Below are positions 34,637-45,605 of a stretch of 64,000 nt of DNA, one piece after another. The stretch covers positions 186,001 to 250,000 of the forward strand of contig NW_026516727.1 in the NCBI RefSeq assembly GCF_025766255.1, given 5' to 3'. The notes below the pieces were generated by a model. It was not told the origin of the DNA. It worked only from the letters and a program-made list of their open reading frames with translations, and did no database searches. This DNA is from Zychaea mexicana (taxonomy: Eukaryota; Mucoromycota; Mucoromycetes; Mucorales; Lichtheimiaceae). The first letter of the stretch is position 1, and each line of letters opens with the position of its first letter. A program made the position numbers and the translations under genes.

Positions 34637-35806
34637 ACCGGTTGAGGTTATAATGATTATGCTCTGATTTATTGGTACTAGTTGGATGAATAGCCACAAT
34701 AAGTTGGTGTAACAAAATAATTTTCATGAAATTAAATTATGTATGTCTTGGCATGTATATATTTAAAAATTTTAAAAAAATAAAAATTGAATTTTTTTAT
34801 TATATAAAAATAACACTTCATAATATTAAACATGAACAACACAATCACATTCAACAATGACAAAATCGTTCTTGATACTAATAAATTAAGTATATTTTTA
34901 AATAATAATAGTATAAACATTAAAGAATTTGCTGAAGAAGCAATTTATGAAAAATATGATATAAATTATAATATTAAAAAGAATAAACTATTAATAAAAC
35001 GTAAAGTATCAAAAAAACAAAAAGACTCATCTAAAAATAGTTTAAGTAAAGCGAATAATGAAAGAGATATTATTTCTGTTAAAAAAAAGTAAAGAGAAAA
35101 CATTAAAGGAAAATATAAAACTAAAGGAAAATTTACATAAATATGAGAATTACTATGAAAAATCCGATACATTACCTCCAAAAGAAATAGTTGCCGAAAA
35201 TTCAAATTCTCAGTAATTTGAAATTCCTCATATTTCAAATACACAGACAAAAGAAACATATGCTGAAAATTTAAATTCTCAGCAATCCTCAAATCCTCAT
35301 ATTTCCAAAGCAATGTTAGAAAACACCTCTAGTGCAGATGCCTCACAGGGTGATTCTGATAACGATGAATGTGAATCAGGTGAGGGTGAATATATGTGTA
35401 TGATTGCATGTAAGCCCTGTATGGATAAATTAAATGATACTTATGATTGTAGTTTTATTGATGAACTTATTTTAAAACTTGAAAAGGAAAAATATAAGTA
35501 TAAAAGGTTTTTCAATTCATACTTTAGATATTATATTGATTTAATAAAAGTAAAAGAAACAAATAGGGATGATATTATGCAAATGTGTCAAGAGCAAATG
35601 CAGAAGTTAATCATTGAATATAGTCAGATATATACACATGAAAATGAAAGTGAAGATGAATATAGTGATGATGAATATAGTGATGATTCTGATTAAACTT
35701 GTATCGGCCATTAATGGCTATACCGTTTAGGACAGGCTTATTAACTATAACAAAATCAATAAACAACTAACAGCTAGACAAGTAATAGTAGGACACCACA
35801 GTAAAA
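34637..35806. other. 1.17-kb AT-rich block unique to copy B
   Basis: Lies where A and C read directly through CTTTTACTGTCATGAC. No matching terminal inverted repeats or clear target duplication are visible, so it may be an insertion in B or a segment lost from A and C. It contains a decayed ORF at 34,832-35,696. Confidence 0.6.
34832..35696 (+). pseudogene. Decayed coiled-coil and acidic-tail ORF in the B-specific block
   Basis: An N-terminal part starts MNNTITFNNDKIVLDTNKLS. A shift in an A8 run near 35085 leads to a coiled-coil-like stretch (KEKTLKENIKLKENLHKYEN), a TAA after VAENSNSQ, and a C-terminal part with two near repeats (NSNSQ.FEIPHIS and NLNSQQSSNPHIS), LDELILKLEKEKYKYKRFF-like helices and an acidic tail DEYSDDEYSDDSD. 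I do not recognise the family. Its high AT content differs from the host genes. Confidence 0.4.
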
Positions 35807-35851
35807 GATAACAGGTTATAGTCAAGACGTGCAGTCTACCTCGGATTTCAA

Positions 35852-35897
35852 TACCTTAGGTAGTAAAAATACAAAGTCCACAAAGTAATGTCGCAGC
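35852..35897. repeat. Inverted end of composite unit, copy B
   Basis: TACCTTAGGTAGTAAAAATA... through GTAATGTCGCAGC, matching the left end of copies A and C in reverse complement. Confidence 0.65.
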
Positions 35898-36114
35898 TAC
35901 CCCAGACCTAAATTATTTGCCCATATTCAGACACTGCACGGGCCTCTACAAGCTCTTTTTGGGTGACCGTAAGAATTTACCCGGTGGCTTGGTGGCGTAC
36001 ATCACGTGACTTCCTAAAAAGGAAATAGAGTGGTAAATGGTTTTTCCAGCGGCTAAACGTTTTACAGGGCTACAGCAATAGCACAAATGTATGGTTTAAT
36101 TTTTCAAAATCTTT

Positions 36115-36193
36115 GCATTGGTGAAGTGGTCTAACGCACTAGCCTTGTGTCAAGCCTTTGGTAAAAGGCGCGAGTTTAAATCCCCCTTTTGCC
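36115..36193 (+). ncRNA. tRNA-like sequence (pseudo-tRNA or SINE head)
   Basis: TGGTGAAGTGG fits the pol III A-box consensus. About 50 bases later GAGTTTAAATCC resembles a B box or T-loop, and a T8 run at about 36203-36211 could terminate pol III. The 5' GCATTGG and 3' CTTTTGC can pair partly. The anticodon arm is imperfect and the base before any anticodon is not T, so a working tRNA is unlikely. Confidence 0.45.
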
Positions 36194-36927
36194 AAATTTT
36201 AATATATTTTTTTTGGAAAACTGGTTTTTGCTATTATCCAATCAATTCTTGTTATTTTCATATAAATGATATACCATCAGATGCAGCTTTTTTCCCTAAT
36301 TCCAATAAGTATAAAAGCATATGCTTTTATATAGTATGTCTATGGATGATCCCATTGCTTATACATTTATAGTATTATACTTTTTGTATATCTATTTACA
36401 ATGTAGTAGAATACTTTTTAGATATCTAAAAAATTTGAAAAGAGCATCTGTAGTAGTATAATGTATAGTAAACTTAAAACTATTTGTTTTATATGAAACG
36501 AATGAGTATCTGATAAGATATGAGTACTTGATGATAGAAAATATTAGTAGTTGATAGATAATACTTCAGTGACAAAAATACTTTAATATACCCAAATTTA
36601 GATTGTGACTTTTATTTATGGAACAAATCGGAGCTGAATTTGAGTTATGTGACGTACATTTATAAGGTATAAATACAATATCTTTTTGAGATTTCTTTTT
36701 ATTCTTTGGTCTTCCCAGTTTCCCCACGAGAAAAAAATAAACTGGACCCTTTACACTATTTACATCTACTACATCTACTCTTTCTCCTATCTATATCTAA
36801 ATACCTTTATTCAAACACTTATACACATACACAACTACATCTCTATATATAAAACAAACTATTATTAGGTATTCTTAGAAAGGAGAGTTAAGTATAAAAG
36901 TAAAGGTATTAACTAGTTTATAATAGT
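36194..36927. other. AT-rich spacer between copies B and C
   Basis: No gene or clear repeat end seen. Short low-complexity ORFs only. Confidence 0.4.
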
Positions 36928-37096
36928 ATGCCAATCTACAACAATATCCCTACACCTACTGAGCCTTACTTCTTAAATACTGAGGCTTGTATTCAGTATC
37001 TATATGAAGAAGGCATTTTTTACCATAGTATGAAGTGCCTTAACTGTGACTAGGATATGCCTCTTTACAGGCTGTTTAATAGTTTATTAATTTATT
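36928..37096 (+). pseudogene. Possible ISXO2/Merlin-like transposase N-terminal fragment
   Basis: Reads MPIYNNIPTPTEPYFLNTEA, CIQYLYEEGIFYHSMKCLNC, a stop (TAG), then DMPLYRLF. The layout, CIxYLxExGIxYxSMxCxxC followed by xDM, resembles the zinc-binding N-terminus of IS1595/Merlin-type transposases. The remainder is AT-rich and closed. A chance match is possible. Confidence 0.35.
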
Positions 37097-37570
37097 AATT
37101 TTTAATTTATTTTATATATTTAGTTTTTAAGTTTTATTTTTAAATAATAAAGAATGATCAATATAGTTAGGGGTGGTCAGAGAAAATCTTTGATTTTCGA
37201 TGACGTGGTTAGCTGGTCATTGAGACAGTAGTCGAAACCCTAGAATAATGGTAGTTATTCTAAACACTTGTCTACAAGTGCCTCATGAACAGTGTTCTAA
37301 ATCAGATACATATATATAATACTGTATGCTACCGGAAAAAGATGCTCTGGTTGGGGTTCCTGGTTGCTCATTGTCGAAATAGAGGACGCAATGTAGTGAG
37401 AATTATTCTGAGAAAAAGAAGGGAGAAAGCTGGTGCTATGGTAGGCTGAGCATACTATAATTTCTACGGTGTGCACGGCGTGACACCACAGAGGCCACAG
37501 GGTATGTTCCGTAGAGCTTGTAGAGGCCTGTGCGGTGTCCGAATACGGGCAAATAATTTGGGTCTGGGGT

Positions 37571-37617
37571 GGCTGCGACATTACTTTGTGGACTTTGTAT
37601 TTTTACTACCTGAGGTA
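37571..37617. repeat. Left 47-bp inverted end, copy C
   Basis: Same as 14,291-14,337. Partner at 45,559-45,605, giving an 8,035-bp unit between outer edges. Confidence 0.75.
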
Positions 37618-37745
37618 TTGAAATCTAAGGTAGACTGCGCATCTTGACTATAACCTATTATCTTTTACTGTCATGACATCTAGCAGTAAAGACTACGAAG
37701 CTTGTAATCAGTGTAAGTAAACGTAAAAACTTATATGTTACCCAG

Positions 37746-38059
37746 TGAGCATCATTAATAAATAAAAATCTTTAAAGTTAATTTCTTAAAAAGATATATC
37801 ATTTCGAAATTAAAATTAATTAATTAATTTTTAATTTCTTAAAAAAAATAATTATTTTTTTTGGATATGTAATAGTTTTTGCTAAGACAAAAAATTAAAA
37901 ATTTTTTTATAGAAAAACAATTATCTGTGAATTCTGCAATACCCAAAATTAAAATTTTGGTTGAGAATTCAGAACCTTTTTCTTCTTTGAAAAAGAACCA
38001 TAAAAAGAAGCACTTCGTAAGTTAAGAACTTACGAAATTTTTTAAGGTTCAACAACGCT
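37746..38059. mobile_element. 313-bp AT-rich MITE-like insertion, copy C
   Basis: Same insertion and same CAG duplication as in copy A; one or two small length differences in A/T runs. Confidence 0.65.
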
Positions 38060-38851
38060 CAGTAACCTTGTTGCTGACTCACGTTATTCATGGTGATAGA
38101 AAATTATCTTAACAACGATGCTGAACCTACTCTGGAAAGGTTCCTAAATGACAATGAAAAAGTATTATTGCTATAACAAAGTTGGGCGAAGATATTAAAA
38201 GCAACTGGACCAATCACTATATCAGACACACAAGGCTTAAAAACATCGCACACGTGAGTATATCAATGCACTATTATGTATAGCTTGATATATATCTCCA
38301 ATACCAAAGCTATATTTTTTTTATAGGTCATTGGCAAGCCAGATTGGGACAAATTGCTTTTAGCTGCAGTCAAAGTAAGTATGATACTTGTAATGGCAAC
38401 GAAGTAAAGTTACCATATTAACGTCATGTCTACTAGAAATTCGATACTGGTCCTCACCCTGTCCCACAACAACAAAAACCACCACCATCAATAGCATCAC
38501 CTTCAACACCTTCAAAATCATCGAAAAAGCCAATCACAGCAGCTATGGTCGACAAGTACTTTGAGCCTTTGGTTGATGATAAAAAATGGACATTGAGTAC
38601 AGGCAAAGTAGTTGAAGACACCATGAAAAAGTACGCGGTTACCTACAACTTTGAACAGTAAGTAGTGAGCCCAATATCTAGGCATGCTGATTTTTGTCTC
38701 TATGTTTCATATTAATTATTTTTGCATATACAGTCCCATACACTCATTGATTTTAGATATTGATGATAAAATGTGGGTCAAGGATGGGTATTTCACCGAA
38801 CAAGAAATGAGAGAAATTAAGGATGCTCGTTGCCCAAAAGATCCAGAATTA

Positions 38852-39240
38852 CAGTGAACCCCCGCTTTTTGCAACAGTGGGAATACCGTCAAAAAAGTTG
38901 CAAAATCTGAGGAACTGCAAAATGTGAATATGTTACACAAGTGGGATCGATAAGCTGGCAATCACATCTTTCCTTATTTAGTTTAAAAGCTCTTAAATAA
39001 TAGAATACAATAGTGTATCTCTATTGTCACTGGTTCGAGTCTCACTGTCTCTGAAGTTTGAGATTAATATACAATATATAAGGCTGAAGCGGGAAATTGC
39101 AGGTCCCGATTTCCAAGTTGCAATCTGCAAAAACCGAGGAATCTGCAATTTTACTAAGTGTTGAGCGGGAATCTACTCAAAAAAGTTGCAATAAGTGGGG
39201 ATCTGCAATAAACGGGGGTGCAAAAAGCAGGGGTTCACTG
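38852..39240. mobile_element. 389-bp CAGTG-ended MITE, copy C
   Basis: TA duplication at 38850-38851 and 39241-39242. Ends CAGTGAACCCCCGCTTTTTG and the complement. The interior holds GGTTCGAGTCT, which resembles a pol III B box, and the phrase ATCTGCAAT in several copies near the ends. Confidence 0.88.
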
Positions 39241-39731
39241 TACCAACTCACATTGCTGAATATTTGAAAGGTTATGCTGGAAACATAAGTATAGTCATAT
39301 GAAGAAACAAAACGTAAAATAAAAAAGACATGGCAGTACTAACATATTTTGTGTTATTAGAAGGATCTTGAATCAATCTTTGACTATGCCAATCATCGTC
39401 TATTCCATCCCAAACGAGAATCGGATTTATTTTGGATTCATCAAGCTTTTGTAAAAACATTGAATCTGTTTTACAGCAACTATCTTCCAATAACAGATTA
39501 TAGCGAAACTGACATCCTCAATCGTGTCTGGGGAATAGTACAAGAGTGTTTTGATGTGTCAGATTTTAAAGTGAGAGGGTAAGTTTGATTTTGATGCAGC
39601 CAGCATCCTCAATATTGGAACGAATTTTCTTCCTTGAATTTTGGAAACAGATTTGCTGACATTTTACCATAACGAACAGTGGTGAAAAGACAAGTAGTGC
39701 ATCAGGTGAAGCAAAGAATGCCTCCCGCTCT

Positions 39732-41623
39732 GGGGGACATCTAACTGCAATTAGATATTAGATAATACTATTGGCTGTAAGAAATCTATTGGCTGTAAAA
39801 ATCCAAATTGTACAAAAAATTGAATTTTGTGTATATATAAAAATAATTGGTAAGAAAGGAATGCCAGGTATGAATTCACATTATATTATATACTAATTGA
39901 AGAAAATATTGTAAATAGTAGAGTATGCAATTTTATAATATACCAAGATTATACTTATTGATATATTCCTTTAATAAATCCTTTTGATTAAATTTATCAA
40001 TTGATAACCAACTGTTATCATCAGCACTCTATCCAACCCATTTTACCTCAAACAAATATGTACCATTTTCAGTTTTATGCCTAATAATCTCTTCTATTTC
40101 ATATGATGCCATTGCTTGTTGTTTCCCTTTATTTCGCTTTCTTTTTTTACTACGCTCATTAAATCTTGGAACATCCACATTATCACTATTACTCTGATTT
40201 GAATTATTATCAGATTCATTATCAACAATCATTTCTTCATTTGATATAGCCATATTAAGCAGGTCATTTTGCAATCTAATCATTTTATCCAGTTTATCTT
40301 TATTTTGTTTATCATTGCTGACCACTATATCAATTAGTTTATGCTCTACTGGAAAATTAAAATCATTACTGTGTCATAGTTTATGGTGTGGTAAAATAGG
40401 AATATTGAACATTTCTACACATTTGGTAATATTTTTAAAAAAACAAGCTACACGAAATTGCAGATTATAGTATTTTATGTTATCCATTTTAACAACTGAC
40501 TTGTTATTATTGAATCGGCAGAATTTATTCCCAATTTCTGAAAATTAATTCTCAACTTTTGTCCTAAAACTTCCAAATGTCTTATTAAAATGATCCTCAG
40601 TAATTGTTAAGGGCTCATTTACATTTTTACGTATAGGGTATACAAAATTATCATGGCTAAAGTTATAGCCTTTTTCATTAGCAAGCTCTGTAAATTGTGT
40701 GATAAACAAAGTATATCCACCATCAACTGCCATTATGTCATTCTCATGCATATATTTAAATAATTTCATGTTTAAAAACATGCTACCATCTGAGCTATCA
40801 GAACAAAAGTCACTTTTAGAAGTATAAATAATCATATCATTCATATCACTAACAAATTGGGTACATATTCCATTCTTCCTAAATTTATAAGAATACATTC
40901 TTTGAAAGTGGTCAATTTCAGTATCTACATAGTTAATTCTTGAATCATGACCATCCAATACAAGTGTTACATGTTTAAATAAGTCGGGATTATGCTTTCT
41001 AGCAGATAGAATACGTAATTTGATAGATAAAAACATGTTATTCATTGAATCATTTACTATTTTGTTGATTCGTTTGTAGTTGTCCTCATCCATCCAAAAC
41101 TTTTCATAAAATGTATAAAATGTGCTATGTGGTAAGTATTTTTCAAATTTTTCACCACATACTCCAGAGACTAAATGATATAATAAAAACAATCCTTTTG
41201 GTCCGGGATATTCCTTGTTTGTATATAAAACTATTAGAAAATAAAATACAGCAACATTACCTAATTTATGTAACAATTCATCCTTAAAAATTCTTTGAAT
41301 TTAATATGTTTCAAATCAGTTCTATGTTTATATTTATTATGTACAGTAGGCCAATTCCATTCTAGGAATTGCCAATAATTTGCAATAATTGAGTTTACTT
41401 CATTTGTAATCAGTGGTGTATAGTTTGTTGTATCCATTGGGTCGTTCTTTGTTTATATTATGGATTTTCAATTTTTATAATCATTGAATACATGATTTTG
41501 GTCACATGATGTCATAAAATTGATAAAATATCAAAATGGATGATATAATTTAATATGGCAGCAAGCAATTTATTAGATTTATCAAAAACTATTGTAAATT
41601 TATAGCCAATTTGGTACTGCACA
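39732..41623 (-). mobile_element. Chromodomain-DDE transposon, copy C
   Basis: Duplication TCCCGCTCT at 39723-39731 and 41624-41632. Otherwise as in copy A. Confidence 0.8.
39933..41437 (-). pseudogene. DDE-chromodomain transposase, copy C
   Basis: As copy A, with all three shared stops. A private 15-bp in-frame deletion removes YFEIE between PGP and KGLF. Catalytic blocks VLDGHDSRI, MAVDGGYTLF and the glutamate block before KVEN are readable. Confidence 0.72.
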
Positions 41624-42683
41624 TCCCGCTCTCTCTCCGGTGAAGAATCGATCAACAGAAAAACCATTGGGAAAAAAGTCGATCTACTGTTCAAGGCTGG
41701 ATCAAATGAGTACGGCTGCGCTGAAGCGGGAAAACAAATGGAAAACGATACTACCAAAGAATTATCAGAAAGTCGATTCATTTGCCCAAAAACATTACGA
41801 GATATGTTGATGAAACTCAGGGAAGTCCAACCAAAAAGAATTCATGATCTTGTTACAGTTGGTTTCATATTCTCTGGTATGTCAATAAGCATGTTAATTA
41901 ATGTCGCTATAATGGTAATCATAATGATAATAACCAATGACTTTTCTAATAGGTTTACGAGCAAAGTTTCTCGGGATGACGTGTCCTAAAGGTTATGTTT
42001 GTATACTAGAAACGCTTGGTCCTTTATCATTTCCTGAATCCAAATCCAATCTTGTTGCCAGACTCACCAGCATTCTCATCCTTGTTTGGAGAATGAAGAA
42101 GTTGTTGAAGGACACAAGGGATATCGTTAATGATGAAGAGATTTTTGTACCGACAAGGGAAAATCGTACCAGAAAGCCACCTATTGATTTCGCTTTCCAT
42201 TTTGAGAACCATGTGTCGCCAAAGAAAAGAAAAACATCAACCACCAGTAGCAGTAGTAATCTTGATACAACAGACAACAATAGTGAAGCTTGAACGTTTC
42301 AACAGATACATACACAACATGACACGACACATATACACAATCGAGATCACCTATCACCTATCACCTATCAAATATCACATATGCATAGCACTTTAAAACC
42401 CATTTTCCAATTTCTAGTTATACCTAAATCACTATTGCACATATTCTTACCCACAATTTCCTGTATATGTACAACATCGTAATTTCACCATCTTTTCTTT
42501 TATTTCTTTTTATATCATTTATCAAAAGCTCTTGAACCTCATATTATAAAACATGTCAACGTAAGTTTTTTTTATAGTCCACATATTGTGTTCCAGACTC
42601 CACCATCTGTACTCACACATAATGTATAGTTTTAACGGGTTACTGGAATGGATAAGAAAACGCATGCTTTGCGTTGACACTGA

Positions 42684-42897
42684 CAATGCCATAGTTGGCG
42701 TAGTCGAGGACGAGGATGTGGTGTTGGCTCCCAAAGCCGCACTTTTTATTCTCAGTTTTTCTTCTATGTATCTTCACATCTTCCAAAACTAGGCAAGTAA
42801 ATTTTCCACTATTCTAGGTTTGGGTGTTTAAAATAATCTTTTATACCAAGGGTGGGTACCCACATCCTCGTCCTCGACTACGCCAACTATGGCATTG
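42684..42897. repeat. 38-bp perfect inverted repeat with 138-bp loop, copy C
   Basis: Arms 42684-42721 and 42860-42897. It may be a small element bounded by long terminal repeats, or a strong hairpin when transcribed. One arm lies in an open frame (VVEDEDVVLAPK). Confidence 0.8.
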
Positions 42898-42949
42898 GGC
42901 TTCTTTCCTACCCCAATTCCCATTGGATCCGTCTCGTCCTCTGATGTGG

Positions 42950-44037
42950 TGCTCTTATTCGTAAGAGACAAAAAATTGCTTCAACCATCGCTTTCCCTGT
43001 TCCTTGCTGATTTGTTGGTTGCAGGTAATAATCTTCCATAATAGAGCTATTAAGACTCCAATTTCCGTGAATCTTTACTTGTCTGATATATTGTCCTTAG
43101 TTCAACCGCACGAGTACTTGCTGCTGCTCTAGTCGAATGGGCTTTTTATAGCGTAATATCGATCCCCGCATTGGTCAAAATCTTCGTGACCATTCCTGCT
43201 GCAGTCTTCGGTCTTATCGATCCGGTTTGCTTGTAGTCGATATCCACATAGGTCAAAAACAACGTGTGATCCACAGGCAATTGAATCCTTAGATCGTGAA
43301 ATCTTTGCATCCAATCCCATGATGTTTTCATCGGACAAAACAGTGACTCTTCAATTGCTCCTAGTCGGCTGCGTTTTGCTTGACCTTCCTTCGGCTCGCT
43401 CTCGATAATAGTAGCCCCAGTAGGTGTACCTTTCTCGTTGTAGGTGAATGACACATCCTGCAATTGGATCTTGCCGATATCCGAGGTAGTTCGCCACATC
43501 GTAGCCAGGCACAAACTGATAACCGTTTTTTGTTGTAATTGCGATAAAGTTAAGTTCTGATTCGGACCCCAAGTGCGGATAAGATTCACCACGAGCTGTA
43601 TATCACATGCCTCTTTGCTGATGTTCGGAAGTTTCACCGTCGATCGTTCAAAGGCATTGAAGAACTTTTTAACCCTCGAGTGTTTCCAAATTGGTACCTC
43701 TCGCGGATGTATAATATTAAAAAACCGAAGCAATCGCACTCCTCATCACATTGGGTGTTGCCTTTGCAATCTGTTTGTGTGCCATCAGAAATTCGGTGAG
43801 TTGGATTGGATCATACGTAAGGGGATATACTCGAGGTTGTTGTTGCTGACACCATGCTGTCCATTTTCTCCAAGCTTAATCGTAACTTTCATACGTGCTG
43901 GCGCGTTTCCCTTTCTTCATGTATTCGATCGTCATCTCGCTCACCCATTCCTGTTTCTGGTATGCGGCGATAACTTCCATGCGACCAATTGTAAAGACGG
44001 ATTGATAGGCATCTTGATCGGTGAAACCCGGGACCAT
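42950..44037 (-). pseudogene. Tyrosine recombinase, copy C
   Basis: Longest open part 43146-43739 (197 codons) carries the catalytic core from the FNIIHPREVPIWKHSRVKKF block through MWRTTSDIGKI (arginine I) to the stop just before KAHSTRAAAS (HxxR). The N-terminal domain (AWRKWTAWCQQQQ, EFLMAHKQIAKATPN) is upstream after a T6 frameshift and a TAA. The H/W (HGNWSL) and Tyr (EDYYLQP) boxes are downstream in another frame. The same lesions occur in copy A. A recombinase of this kind could once have moved or resolved the unit; this is inference. Confidence 0.7.
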
Positions 44038-44382
44038 TGGAGCACTTCATACAGCAAAAAATAGTTGGGAGTGCCAAATTGAAAAGACGAGATTTGATCG
44101 CATCGGTAATGAACCTCCCCCTACACTAGCAAAAGGAGTCCTGTTATTGTTAATTGCATATAAAAAAGTTAGTATGTATACGAAAAGCTATACTAGAAAA
44201 GTTTTCCTTGAAAATCAGGTGAATAATCCAAACTTACTATGTAATGATGGTGACATATGTTCACGAGAAACCAAGTACTTGGATGTATTTAAATAGACCA
44301 TTCGTTATCTTCCTTTACAAGTTCTGCCATGGTTTAGACAAGTCAATCCCTTGATAGAGCTATGCAATTGCCATCTCATTTT

Positions 44383-44682
44383 TTAAAATATAAAATTAGC
44401 GCACCTTAAGAAAAAATAGAGAGACAAAAGAACCTTACGTTGGTCGATCCTTGTGATGTTAAGAATATAAATCAATGGCACCCATTTCCTTGACGACGCA
44501 AAAGTTTTCACAGACTTAACAAACGCATCCACGTTCACCATCCAATATAAACGTGGGGTTTCAGGATCAGCATAATTAGCAAACTTGATACAGATGGAAG
44601 CCTTGTCTCGATATTTCTTCATCCTATCGCTTAGAATCTCCGTATATCTCGGCAGAGCCCCAAAACGTACAACTGGTAACAA
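44383..44682 (-). CDS. Short conserved ORF inside composite unit, copy C (unknown)
   Basis: Identical in translation to 26263-26562. Family unknown; see the copy A entry. Confidence 0.35.
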   Translation of the reverse strand: MLPVVRFGALPRYTEILSDRMKKYRDKASICIKFANYADPETPRLYWMVNVDAFVKSVKTFASSRKWVPLIYILNITRIDQRKVLLSLYFFLRCANFIF

Positions 44683-45074
44683 TAAATTAAAATAAAAGTT
44701 TAAAAAAACAGTTAGTACTCTTTTTAAACAAAAATCCTTATTCTTTTAGTGCTACTAGATGATAATAATATAATATCGCTACTTGCTAGCCTAAGCTCAA
44801 ATACACGTCCCAACAGAGGAAGATTTCTACGCCACGTACAGCACTTAACAATATGTTTTTATACTATAGGCCATATATATAACCGTGCTATCGATAACAA
44901 ATAATATTCTTCATCTGAAGTAGCACATTACATTTAACTTGACAAGAAAATGTGATCCCTATATAAACAAAGTAATATTATTCCCACATCACAAACACAT
45001 ATACCCTTTATAATAAACAAGCATTTACCGTACAACACGTCGATGTGTGATAGACCTGCCGTTAGTTTGAGAAA

Positions 45075-45311
45075 ATGATAACAGGAGAAGAACGAAAGAA
45101 ACGCAAGCACTGCGAGGGACTTGAAAACCGTGGCTCTCAAGTATACAGCAATGCCCACTTGAATTTCACCAGAACGCATCCTAGGAGTGATCCTCGAATA
45201 TTAAAGAAACGCAAGCACTACGAGGGACTTGAAAACCGCGGCTCTCAAGTATACAGCAATGCCCACTTGAATTTCACTAGAACGTATCCCAGGAGTGACA
45301 TTCAAGTATGA
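45075..45311 (+). repeat. Two tandem 36-codon units, copy C
   Basis: Units at about 45094 and 45203 share NRGSQVYSNAHLNFTRT. Differences between the units are single bases. Confidence 0.7.
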
Positions 45312-45558
45312 AAAAGATGAACAACAATAAATTCAAAATTTTCATCCAAATGTGCCACAGTTGGTCGAATGTGATTAGTAAACCTAAAATAAAAAAGTTA
45401 CTTAGGTTACTTTTAACAGCTAGTATTATGTTTGCCTTTGTTAATTTGTAATGTCGATCTCTTATATAATAAAATACCTGGCGACAAATGTATTGTTGGA
45501 AAAATGTTTTACTTTGGCGCAGTTTCCAGAATATCATGAGGCGAATAATGGAAAATTG

Positions 45559-45605
45559 TACCTCAGGTAGTAAAATTACAAAGTCCGCAAAGTAATGTCG
45601 CAGCC
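45559..45605. repeat. Right 47-bp inverted end, copy C
   Basis: Reverse complement of 37,571-37,617 with two differences. Confidence 0.75.

Larger units (their letters stand above)
29345..35958 (-). mobile_element. Composite mobile unit, copy B (inverted, truncated)
   Basis: Reverse complement of copy A from its recombinase C-terminus (near 25,143) to about 14,236. It lacks the LINE and the 313-bp insertion, has the 389-bp MITE, and contains a 1.17-kb block not found in A or C. With copy A it forms a very large inverted repeat around a 4.2-kb spacer. Confidence 0.85.
37673..42293 (+). pseudogene. Passenger gene of the composite unit, copy C
   Basis: Same exon blocks as copy A. The exon around VSDFKVRG is open here, unlike copy A. 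It carries three insertions: the 313-bp element in the first intron, the 389-bp MITE in the exon coding PELPTHIAEY, and the chromodomain transposon (39,732-41,623). The exon pair 41,738-41,878 and 41,953-42,293, joined by a 74-base intron, is intact and encodes the GKKVDLLF...EAGK and KGYVCILETLGPLSFPE parts. The ordered splice sites and kept reading frame show that this was once a real protein gene. Confidence 0.65.
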
